From Setoptus koraiensis (lineage: Eukaryota; Arthropoda), in assembly GCA_048013815.1 (NCBI GenBank), contig CM106586.1:18724001-18788000 (forward strand): a stretch of 64,000 nt of DNA, in the 5' to 3' direction. Below the pieces are notes generated by a model. The model ran no database searches. It was not told the DNA's origin and saw nothing but the letters and a program-made list of their open reading frames with translations. Numbering within the stretch: the stretch's first letter is position 1; each line of letters starts with the position of its first letter. Both the position numbers and the translations under genes were made by a program. Shown in pieces: positions 38,201 to 47,923 of the stretch.

Positions 38201-40473
38201 TTTGCGCTTCACATTACACACTCTCAAGCGCACTCTTAAATCATTTGCGTTTAATGTAATGCGAAGCGAGCTCTTGGCGAGCTCTTAGCGAGCGAGCCAA
38301 TTGACTCAATTGAATTGAATAATGAAAACTAAGGCGCAAACTCGAGCAGCGCCGACACGCCGAGCTACAACGGCTACAACGGCGCTAAGACGGCGCCAAA
38401 CAAAAACAATTTCTAAACATCACCGATCAAACTGGTAAGTGCCTGTGACTAGCATTTGATTTTGACACAACTCGCGTGATACGACTTGTATCACACGGCC
38501 GCTCGTTGCGTTCGCGCCAACTATCGCAGCAGCAACAACAGCGACAACAACAGCAACAGCCGTATCACAGCGACGTATCATTAGAGCGAGAGTCATTTGC
38601 GGTCGCAACACGCCAACAGCGACTATAAATAAAACGCTCTCCAAATATCCGAATATCTCGCCAGTATCTCGCCAGTATCTCGCCCGTATCTCGCCAATAT
38701 CTCGCCTAATATCGCGCCGAATGTCTCGCATCGGCAATGACACGCCGCTGGATGGGCTGCAAGTCGCTGGCAAGCTCGCCGGCCGGCCGACCGCCTGGCT
38801 GGCTTGCCAAAAATCGAGCGGCTGGCTTGCCGAAATCGAGCGGCTGGCTTGTGCCAAAATCAACCGGCTGGCGGAATGAGCGACTCGAGAAACAATCGAT
38901 CAAATTGAAACAATCAATCATCACCTGTGCATGAGTGTGTGTGTGTGTGTGTGAATTCAAATTAGTGTTGATAATGGTATTGTTTACATCTCTGGCAATT
39001 AATCTATTAATGGAAATGAGGCTATTGAAAGATCGGCGCCTGTTGAAAAATCGGCGCTCGCGAAAAAAGCGGCGCTCGCGAAAAAATCGGCGCTTGCAAA
39101 AAATCGGCGCCTGTTGAAAAATCGGAGGCGAGCGACGGAGCAACTTTTTACGCTTGAGCTAACTCATTGGATGGCCGTTAATCGCTTCATCGTTCAGGGT
39201 CTCGCTCTTTTTATTTATTATTTATTATTGTGTGTTTATATCACCGGCGCCGGCGCGGCCGGCTGATATAAACACTTATAAACAGCTTGTCGATGATGCT
39301 TAACGCAAATGACCAATGATTGCATTTATTTTGCATTTTGCTAATCTAATGCCACTAATGGCGATACTAATAGGCTCATTGCCATGATGAACAACACCTA
39401 CAGTCTGATTATATCGCAATCGGAACGCGAATGGACATTGCAATGGGCAAAGACACTGCTAACATTGGAAAGAAGTTTGACCAACAAAGAGAAAAAACAC
39501 TATTTGAGCAAGTACTCAATCAATATCGCATCGCCGTTGCCCAATCAGCAGCCCAACACCGAAGCTGACCGTAATAGCGCTAATAATACTAATCGCAATA
39601 ACACCAATCGCACTAATACTAATCGTAGTAATACCAATCGCAATAATACTGATCGTAGTAATACTAATCGTAGTAATACCAATCGTAATAATACTAATGA
39701 GGGCGCCAACACCCAACAAAAGCAGACTGCTCAAACTGGCTGGTCGTCTACTGACAATGACGCGTCTGGCGATGGCGATAACAACAACAGCGACGTAATA
39801 GCGCCAACCGTAAATGCAATTGGCCCATCAACGGTCACTGATGACGTAATTGGTGGCCGGCAAACGGCACCAATTGCACTTGAAACAACGACAACGACAA
39901 CAACAACAACAGCGACCGACAAACAACAAGCGGCCATTGTTGTGGTAGAAATGGACACTGCAAGCGCTACAAAAACAGATACAAAAGACGCTGCTGCTGG
40001 CGCTGCCGGTGCCACCGTGCCGGCCATTCTCATTATCAAGCGAATGGACATAACTAAGGCGAAAAAGCGACAGCAAGCTATCGACAATTGGCACGTAAGT
40101 ACGACACGATCATTCACAAATCACCCGACAGTGCGCATCTAGCCACATCTAGAGCGACGCCAAACAACAACAACAACAGCAACAACAACCCCTGTCACTG
40201 TCATCTGCCTGCACCTGTCTGCACTTGCACCCCACAGCGTCACTGCAAGCTGTCGCTGTTGCCTCACCTGCCCGATAGGTGCCTCACCTGTCCGATAGGT
40301 CACCGTAACAGCAGCACGGTAACAAACACAGTTATCGATACACTTGCGCTTGTGCAATTATAATATGCACCCGGTTACCTGGTCAATTGGTGGAAACAAA
40401 ACAGTTGATTGACTTGAGAGAAATTATTGCCACTATTAACAAGCAAATTATATCTTCTCATCAGCGCGATTGA
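26762..40473 (+). CDS. iav: TRPV channel subunit, Inactive (Iav) type
   Basis: In insects Iav and Nanchung form a mechanosensory cation channel in ciliated sensory neurons. The exons are 26762-27249, 29577-30402, 30702-31199, 31376-31477, 33807-33979, 34174-34283, 34417-34535, 35001-35083, 39374-40094 and 40405-40473. Phases match throughout, giving 1062 aa. The N terminus has YTLADYNNGGKLI, as in TRPV proteins. Ankyrin repeats follow (GVTCLHLAIAYSN, GEYPLAWCVCFDD, GNTCLHLIVL, GLTPFQLACSLGN). Next come the Iav-like VEFWTYSSITCCAYPLDSID and KLLEEKWNVFARRQF, then S1 (exon 3), S2 (exon 4), S3-S4 (exon 5), S5 (AFKLTGPFVAMI to VYGFSQ), the pore (YLASWMELIKMTLGVHE) and S6 (VLFMILIPILLLNMLIAMM). The C-tail holds an Asn/Thr/Arg repeat (about 870-910) and a conserved-looking AILIIKRMDITKAKKRQQAI. 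Least certain are the donor at 31199 and the final exon. Confidence 0.9.
27461..27508. repeat. 16-bp tandem repeat x3 (CAAGTGGCGCCAGTTG)
   Basis: Three exact copies in iav intron 1. Each copy contains the palindromic core GGCGCC. Confidence 0.95.
29170..29209. repeat. Near-perfect 40-bp palindrome (19-bp arms, 2-nt loop)
   Basis: The arm AACGGTCTAGCCAGAAATA (29170-29188) pairs exactly with 29191-29209. It lies in iav intron 1, about 370 bp before exon 2. Confidence 0.95.
30516..30630. repeat. GAAATTTCC/GAAATGGCC degenerate repeat
   Basis: About 12 units of a 9-bp pattern (CGAAATTTC, CGAAATGGC) fill most of the short third intron-scale gap between iav exons 2 and 3. Confidence 0.85.
31478..33806 (+). 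other. iav intron between exons 4 and 5
   Basis: Runs from donor TTG/GTAAGT to acceptor GGGCCAG. It holds CTG/TTG triplets near 32440-32510 and a GAAGTTGAAGTT / AAAATTAAAATT stretch at about 32885-32990. No coding signal is seen. Confidence 0.75.
34573..34629. repeat. 21-bp tandem repeat, 2.7 copies
   Basis: Units start at 34573, 34594 and 34615, each beginning TAATATCCACAT. They lie just after the pore exon of iav. An AACACTGATAAA 12-bp repeat follows at about 34673-34712. Confidence 0.9.
36189..36281 (+). other. Exon-like stretch inside iav intron 8 (unassigned)
   Basis: After the acceptor-like CAACTTTCAG a plus-strand frame reads RSLRVVEEGRLLKVAPIATS then DSFNDNLDID. It ends at a weak donor-like GTGACT. 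It does not belong in the iav frame, because the flanking exons join perfectly without it. It could be an exon of a nested gene or chance. The minus strand is also open over 36133-36564. Confidence 0.15.
36841..36865. repeat. 25-bp palindrome
   Basis: GCGCGCACTTGT and ACAAGTGCGCGC around a single A. Confidence 0.9.
39232..39275. repeat. Hairpin, 12-bp AT-rich stem with 20-nt all-GC loop
   Basis: GTGTTTATATCA pairs with TGATATAAACAC. The loop is entirely G and C, rich in GGCGCC and GGCCGG. It lies 99 bp before iav exon 9. Confidence 0.9.
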
Positions 40474-42482
40474 CGCGTCGTTGCACACACACACTCGCAA
40501 CAACCACTATTATGTAACTGTAATTTTGCAGTAACACAATTTGTTGCTCGCTTGGCTCAACACTAACACTAATCACTGATCATGTAATAACAAGAGTGAC
40601 TTTTTATCAGTCGATAGTCACAGTTACTCTACTACAACACAGTTTTTCTTGCTATGATAACAGCAGCAAAATGTGCCAAACGAGACCACTAAATCGTCGA
40701 GTGACCTGACCACCAATTGGCGTCTCTCTATGACGTGTACGCGCCTAAATTGAATTGTCAGAATGATAAATGTGATGACAGCCGATGATTTAATGAGCCA
40801 CTCTAATTGTCATATTTTACATTTTGAATGAATCACTCGGCTTGGCACTGACATCGTCGGCGCTTGCCAGTGCCAAGCACATCGTGCAGTCATAATGTGA
40901 AACTCAGTGAACTCGTTCGAGGTTCTTGCCGGTCACTTACTGTTATACTGGTATATAAGTCATCTATGTCATATATTATTACGTAAGTTATTACAGTCGA
41001 CACACAACTAACGCACTTTGGCCGGTTGTATCACATGGCCATATAAAGTGTATCTATCCGATGGATACACTCGTTGAGCCGTTAGTGCCGTGGCAAATCA
41101 ATTCGAGAGCCAATTCAACAAAAATATTGACTTAGATTGTGATTTTTTTCAGCAGCGACAGCAGCCACAAACCAAGAGCTCTCACAAAAAGCCAGCCATT
41201 ATGGTTGCATTTTGACTTTCCATCAAAGGTTAGCAGTTCATACTACAGAGTATGCTCTATGATTGATCATTAAACATCAACATCGTTCAACAGTGATGAT
41301 GAATAATGTCACTCCATGTATAGCTAGATTAACTAGTGGCTAGGGGGTTTTTCAGCAAACACTTTTGTTTTATTAGTTATTGTACTTGCCGGGTAGTTGC
41401 ATCATTTTTGTTGTTTTTCATCACTCTCGTGTAATCATTTCAGCAAATTTCATAAGGTGCCCATAAATTGTCGTTTTAGGGTTTTGCTTTGTTTGTGTGT
41501 CTGATACAGTCATACGGCAACAAGAGTCAGATATGCACTTGTTGCCTGTTGTCTGTCTGTTTGTGTTTGTATCGCATAACGATATACATGTAATATATTA
41601 TATTAAATGTATACTAATAATATACTAATGGGCTGCTATTGTCGCTGCAACTACGCATTAATGCGCCATTACTGTGATTTGTTTGTTTGTCTGACGATGT
41701 ATCATTATCATGCTATTACAGTGTCGTTGATGTGTCGTCCTTGTCCCATCATTAATGCTAATAGAAGAAAACGATGATAATAATGTTGTTATCATCGTGA
41801 TGGTTGTCGTTGTCGTCTCAACTATTGAACACTATCATCGAGTCTCAACTATTATCGTAGCTACTTCACACATTACAAATTGCATGCACCAATACGGAGT
41901 TGTTATATAATCCAATTTATGCCAGTACAGTAAATTAGTTACTGCAACATGGAAGTGTTGTTATATTGGCGCTCAGGCAACAGCATCAACTCGTGATTAT
42001 TATTCTTACTGATACTGGTATAAACAATTATGTTCATTGCAGACAATCATTTTATTTTATCATTATTATCATACCAACAATTACAAATATTGCACCTAGG
42101 CCACAATGAGGACACTGTTATCAAGATGATGCTGATTTATCACGGTTAGAATCTCATTTTGTGAACATTGGCCAACCGACCAGGAGCTCGGCGGCAGCAG
42201 TTAATTTCCGATTGTCGATATGACAAATCTTTTTACCATTATTACCCATATTATTGTTGTTATTGCACCATAAGCGAATATTATTGTTATCATCGCAACA
42301 AAAGCGAATATCATTGGCGTCATCAAGCGCAGCAACATTTTTATTATTGGATCAGGACGCAACGAGACTTGGCCATTGAGCAAAAAATAAATCAATCGAA
42401 ATACACATTCAATTAGTGGCCTCGTTTATCGATTAATTGACCCTCTTTCTGTTCTCATTAATCACAAACTACCGTCTCAACC
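40474..42482. other. Intergenic region, iav to DPYD
   Basis: This 2-kb AT-richer region upstream of DPYD contains no supported coding frame. It carries a block at 42101-42187 that is repeated upstream of CERT, listed separately. Base composition changes noticeably from the GC-rich repeat landscape to the left. Confidence 0.6.
42101..42187 (+). repeat. Dispersed repeat copy upstream of DPYD
   Basis: 42101-42137 matches 47391-47427 at 35 of 37 positions (core GTTATCAAGATGATGCTGAT). A second short match (CAACCAGGAGCT-like) follows at the far end of both blocks. Both copies lie 350-550 bp upstream of a start codon on the same strand. Confidence 0.75.
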
Positions 42483-45400
42483 ATGGCGACAGTGTTGGCG
42501 TCTTCAATAATAAGAGAGAGCTCGGATATTGAGAGTTTGCTGTCTCTAAATCCAAAGTCGCGCGGCTATGCAAGTGTTGTGCCCACCGTTCAGACTAAAG
42601 TGGCTAAAAAACATTGGAAAAGAAACCAGGACAAGGGCTCAAGCGTTGTGAAAAAAGAGTTAATTGTAGCAAATTTTGACGATATAAAACATTCGACATT
42701 GAGCGAGCGAGCCGCTCTCAAGGAGGCGTCTAGGTGCCTGAAATGTGCCGATGCACCGTGCTCTAAAAGTTGTCCCACCCAAATAGACGTAAAAGCATTT
42801 ATAAGCATGATATCTAGCAAAAATTACTATGGCGCCGCAAAGATTATTCTCTCAGATAATCCGCTCGGTTTAACCTGTGGAATGGTGTGTCCCACTAGCG
42901 ATTTATGCGTCGGTGGCTGTAATTTGTATGCAAGCGAGGAGGGACCAATCAATATTGGCGGCTTGCAACAATTTGCAGTAGAGATGTTCAAGCTAATGAA
43001 TTTGCCCCAGGTGAGATCGCCTCAGGTGCAGGCTCTGGTGGACGGGGGACCCGAAGAATTGAGACAAGCCTTCGCGGCGCCCATTGCCCTGTTGGGCTGC
43101 GGTCCGGCCAGCATAAGTTGCGCCACTTTTCTGGCGCGACTAGGCTACCAAAACCTGACCATATATGAGAAGAATGCCTTTGGTGGCGGCCTGTCGCTCA
43201 CCGAGATACCCCAGTACCGGTTGCCCTATAATGTGGTGGATTTCGAGATACAATTCATGCAGGATCTGGGCGTTCAAATTAAATACAACAGCCCATTGAG
43301 TGCCAAGTCGCAATTGACAATAGACAATCTGCTCCACAGAGACAAATATGAGGCCGTGTTTGTGGGAGTGGGCAAGCCCCAACCGAAGATAGCCTCGATA
43401 TTTCGCCATCTCACTAAAGAGAACAGATTTTTCACCTCCAAAGAGTTTCTGCCTTTGGTGTCACAAGCGAGCAAGTCAAATTTCGAGCTTCGCACGGCCA
43501 GCTCGGCATGCAGCGCCAGAAAACAAAACGGCGCCGGCTGCTGTAAATCGTCGTCGCCGTCATCGTCGGCAGCAACAGGTTGTTGTTGCGCTGCGATAAA
43601 GGTCAATGTCAATGTGAATCAATTGCCAAAATTGCACGGCCGAGTCATAGTGCTGGGCTGTGGCGACACAGCCTTCGATTGTGCCACCTCGGCCATTAGA
43701 TGCGGCGCCACCAAGGTTTTTGTCTGCTTCCGGCGCGGATTCAGCCACATACGGGCCGTGCCAGAGGAAATGAGTTTGGCCATTGATGAGAAGTGCGAAT
43801 TCATGCCTTTCATGACGCCCAAAGAGGTTATTTTGGCTGGTGACGGCAAAATTGTCGCAATGGACTTTTACAAGACAGAGCTGACGGACGATGCGTCGGA
43901 CAGAGTGATAATTGACGAAAATCAAATTATTAGATTGCGCGTTGACTTTATAATATCGGCCTTCGGGTCGCAATTGGACGATCCCGACATGTTGGCCGCA
44001 CTGAAGCCCATCAAGCTCAACGATGAAACGGGCATTCCCATTATAGACGCGCACACAATGATGAGCTCGCAGCCGGGCGTCTTTTGCGGCGGCGACCTGT
44101 CTGGGCACACCGAGACCACCGTTGAGGCCGTCAACGACGGCAAGACGGCCGCTTGGAATATCCACAAGTATATCCAGGCCAAACGTCAGGTGAGGTTGCC
44201 GCTGGAGGTGGCCAACTTGATGCCGCAATCGTTGCCCATCATGTACACGCCCGTTGACATGATTGACATAAGCGTTGAGGTGTGCGGCATAAAATTTGAG
44301 AATCCATTCGGTCTGGCGAGCGCGCCGCCAACCACTAGCTCGGCAATGATTAGGCGCGCCTTTGAGGCGGGCTGGGGCTTTGCCGTAACGAAAACGTTTG
44401 CCCTAGACAAGGACAATGTCACCAATGTGTCGCCGCGCATTGTGCGCGGCACCACCTCGGGCCACAGCTACGGGCCGGGTCAGGGTAGCTTCTTAAACAT
44501 AGAGCTTATTAGCGAAAAATCCTGCCAATATTGGCTGACCAGCATCAGAGAACTGAAGAAGGTGCACCCGACAAAGGTGCTCATAGCGAGCATTATGTGT
44601 GGCTTCGTGGAACAGGACTGGAAAGAATTGGCCCGGCGGGCCCAAGAGTCGGGCGCCGACGCCCTAGAATTGAATCTGTCGTGTCCGCACGGAATGGGCG
44701 AAAAGGGCATGGGTCTGGCCTGCGGTCAAAAGCCCGAGCTAGTGCAACAGATATGCGCCTGGGTGCGCACTGTCACCACGATACCCTTCTTTGCCAAGCT
44801 TACGCCAAATGTCACCAACATCGACACTATTGCCCGGGCGGCTTATGAGGGCAAAGCCGACGGTGTCACGGCCATCAACACAGTGTCGGGCCTCATGACA
44901 ATAGGCGCCGACGGACGCCCTTGGCCAGCGGTGGGCCACGAGGCCAAAACTACATACGGCGGCGTCTCAGGTAATGCCATTAGACCGCTGGCGCTCAGGG
45001 GTGTTGCCTCGGTGGCCAAGGCACTGCCCGGATTTCCTATTCTGGCTACGGGCGGCATTGATTCGGCCGAGACTGCGCTCCAGTTTATATATGCGGGCGC
45101 CAGTTGTGTTCAAGTGTGCAGCGCTGTCCAAAATCAAGATTTTTCCGTCATTAGCGATTACATTTCCGGTTTGAAGGCGCTATTGTATTTGCGCGCTTCA
45201 AAGCAATCACACAAGTGGCTCGGACAGTCGCTGAGCAAACTGCCCAAACATCAGAAGGGGCACCCTGTGTTGTCGGTAGAGGGCGACCTGCCCTTCTTTG
45301 GTCACTACAAGGAACAGCGTGAATTGTTAATGATGGAGGCTCGCAAGAGACAACTAGATACAACTGAAGCATCGACGCCCGCAAACGATGAACAAAACAT

Positions 45401-45758
45401 TGAGCCCGTGAATACGTTGGTAGAAAATAAGCGCCTCAAGGATTATATTGGCCAGAGCAATAGTCGCATTGGACCTTATAAGGATCTAGACAATCGCCAG
45501 CAAGTGGTGGCAGTGATAGATAACGATATGTGTATCAATTGTGGCAAATGCTACATGACTTGTAACGATTCCGGCTATCAAGCGATCGAGTTCAATTCGC
45601 AGACCCACATACCTAAGGTGAACGACGATCATTGTACTGGTTGCACCTTGTGTGTATCTGTTTGTCCCATAATTGATTGTATTCAAATGGTTGAGAGGAG
45701 TGGGCCTCTGTATGAGCCTAACAGAGTGAAAATTATTGTTGACGACTGCAAATAATAG
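42483..45758 (+). CDS. DPYD: Dihydropyrimidine dehydrogenase (NADP+)
   Basis: The enzyme reduces uracil and thymine with NADPH, the first and rate-limiting step of pyrimidine breakdown in the cytosol. The 1090-aa frame starts at ATG in good context (ACCATGG), and the N terminus aligns with the vertebrate enzyme. N-terminal Fe-S cysteines are at C85, C88, C93 and C97 ([13 protein letters not shown]), with more in [17 protein letters not shown]. The FAD motif is [20 protein letters not shown]. The NADPH site is [20 protein letters not shown]. The FMN/pyrimidine barrel has the catalytic Cys at residue 747 (GMGLACGQ). C-terminal ferredoxin-like clusters are C1017, C1020, C1023, C1027 and C1051, C1054, C1057, C1061. 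It is about 65 residues longer than the human protein, partly from a Cys-rich insert at about 340-375. No intron interrupts the 3.3 kb, whereas vertebrate DPYD has many. Confidence 0.97.
43488..43610 (+). other. Cys/Ser-rich insertion within DPYD
   Basis: Between the FAD and NADPH Rossmann regions the protein has an insert carrying C343, C353, C354, C367, C368 and C369 plus a Ser run. The human protein, from memory, has a much shorter linker there. The frame is intact. Confidence 0.7.
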
Positions 45759-45831
45759 TAACAACATTTACATCCCTATGTACATTGTTGGTCGAATGAA
45801 TGGTGAACTCGTTCGCAACTAACACCAATGG

Positions 45832-46149
45832 CTACTTCATGAGTTTGAATTTTGATTTGTTTTTCAAATTAACGAGCTTCTCGATAATATCTAGTATGAT
45901 TGAATCATTTCTTCTCAGGTGATGTAACGGTGTGGTCCCGATTATGCAGGCAAGCACATTGTGTCTTTGGATGTCTTCTACATCTCCAAATGAATCTTCG
46001 AACGGGTTCCTTGATAAACGACACTTGATGACGACGACTGCATCGTGATGCAATTCACTTGGTTCGTTTGCTAGATACGTCTGGAGCTGCATAGCCCAAC
46101 TTGCAATAGTGGGCGAATAGACCGAGCGTTTCGAACAGCGCTGACGCAA
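45832..46149 (-). pseudogene. Ankyrin-repeat-like fragment
   Basis: The minus-strand frame (105 codons, starting at a non-ATG codon) contains IIGTTPLHHLRRNDSIILDI followed by IEKLVNLK, which fits one ankyrin repeat (G-TPLH ... LV). No complete gene can be built around it. An adjacent frame upstream also reads protein-like (LFETLGLFAHYCKLGYAAPD), suggesting a frame break in a decayed host gene. A terminal exon of an unseen gene is the alternative. Confidence 0.3.
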
Positions 46150-46365
46150 GTCAGATAGTCACCGGAAATGGAGAAATGTAGAGCAGGGAGATATCAGGGT
46201 CCCCCGTTCTTCTAATTAATGAAGACAACAAAGGGACGCTTCTCTGGTACAATACCGCCGTAAAGCTCCGAAAGTTTCTATTCAGACGGGGCGGGACATC
46301 ACCCGAAAGGTGGCGGGCCGGTATCCGGCCACCATGGGAGCGCCACCGATCGGCTAACTGCAACA

Positions 46366-46400
46366 GAAAAACTGAATCAGTTAAACTGATTCAGTTTTTC
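46366..46400. repeat. Perfect 35-bp palindrome (17-bp arms, 1-nt centre)
   Basis: GAAAAACTGAATCAGTT (46366-46382) pairs exactly with 46384-46400. It could form a hairpin or cruciform. No flanking duplication was seen. Confidence 0.95.
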
Positions 46401-47390
46401 CCTTTTGAATCGGGCGCCATAAATTTGCGGTTGTGCGTCTGTTGTGTCAGTGCTAATATTCACCTAGTCCTGTTTGTGTGTCCGTTTGTAAGCATTGGGT
46501 GTTAAATCACTTCTTGAGAGCACGGTTTCTGTGCAGACCGCACAAGAACGTGTTTTAGATCTCTCATGTGCACATTTGAAAACTAATTCCTTCAATATCT
46601 ACGGCATATTTTACGCGCGGCTGTGTCTGGCCGCACACATTTACGCTCAGAAAAAAAGCAACCCTTGCCTGTGGAAAATACTGCACAGAACATTAAAAGA
46701 AGTGAATTAACACTGAAAATGTTCGCATCCCAATATGTATACTGCTAACAAGCTTACGTTATTGCAACTACACTGTTCATATGAATGCGCTCTAATTTTG
46801 TGTTTGTTTGTATGGTTGTGGTGTTGTTGTTGTTGTTATTGCTGATGATTACTTCTGATGTACCAGTATCATTTACCAAGGGTACCAGAGATATTTATTC
46901 ATAATCACGCTATCAGGCCGTTGTTGATGTAGCCTTATCATTAATAATATTATTAGCAAAAAGGGTAATCATGTTATCATCGCAATCGCTGACATCGTCT
47001 TGCCTTACCTAGGCCAAGCTCCACTCCTGAACGTTATCATCGTCATAATAATTATCATTATTATCATTATAAATTAGTATTTGGAATTTAGGGATAACAT
47101 TGGCAGTGTAGCAACAGCATCGGCACACTACCATTATCATTATTACAGGCAACAAGAGTAATAATTATCGCACACAATTATTACAAGTATTTTTTGTTAT
47201 CATTATTTTCATTATTGAATTTAATATTCACATACTTACAATATATTTATTTATATTTATATTAGTAATAGATGGTTATAAGAGCAACACTACAACAAAA
47301 CAATAGTAATAATATTTCATGGTAACTGACAACTTTCACCGACTCACCTCACACAATTCACAATATTCAAGCAAACAACCACTAACATTG

Positions 47391-47524
47391 CCACCATGAG
47401 GAGACTGTTATCAAGATGATGCTGATTCTCACTATGATTGGGACAAGCAAGCGATTAAATTATTTCTTTCAAACCAATAATAAGTCAGGCAAACAACCAC
47501 TATTAGCAGATCGGCGAACCAACC
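47391..47524 (+). repeat. Dispersed repeat copy upstream of CERT
   Basis: Second copy of the block at 42101-42187. The first 37 bp match at 35 positions, and the CCAACCAGGAGCT motif recurs at the far end (about 47513-47525) after a longer gap. Confidence 0.7.
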
Positions 47525-47923
47525 AGGAGCTTATCATTACTTGATTAATTACGATTATTATTATTATTATTTATATAATTCTTGGTAGCAGTGGTACAAG
47601 TATTTATATTCTTTATATCAAAATACTGCCAGTGATACTGCAACACGGCAACAACATCGGAAACAAAATCAAAAATAATAATAACATTCGTTGGTCAAGG
47701 CACAACATGGCAAACTGTTGGATTGATTTAGCTCACAAGAAATAGCAATCTAGCTTACGAGAGACACACACACTAATAAACAACTTTATGATATCTTTTT
47801 TACATCACACCGCTGAACCCATTCGAATCTGATGACATATCATCAATAATACTACAACCATATATATATGTATGTTTAGATATATATATACCACAACCAC
47901 CATCGAGGGAATTTTCGTCTGTT

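Larger units (their letters stand above)
35084..39373 (+). other. iav intron inside the S6 codons (4.3 kb)
   Basis: This phase-2 intron splits the Met codon of LLLNM/LIAMM. It contains a (GA)n run at 35250-35276, TATCTCGCCAG repeats (about 38655-38705), CTCGCGAAAAAATCGGCG-like repeats (39030-39120) and two hairpins. One isolated exon-like stretch at 36189-36281 is listed separately. Confidence 0.75.
45759..47923. other. Intergenic region, DPYD to CERT
   Basis: This region contains an ankyrin-like minus-strand fragment (45832-46149), a GC-richer block ending in a 35-bp palindrome (46150-46400), and an AT-rich tract of ATT/TTATC triplets (about 46990-47600). A dispersed repeat shared with the DPYD upstream region lies at 47391-47524. 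A short plus frame at 46495-46710 has no recognisable features. Confidence 0.6.

Noticed and set aside
43560-44228. 222-codon minus-strand frame opposite DPYD
   Set aside because: Antisense shadow of a strongly conserved gene on the plus strand.
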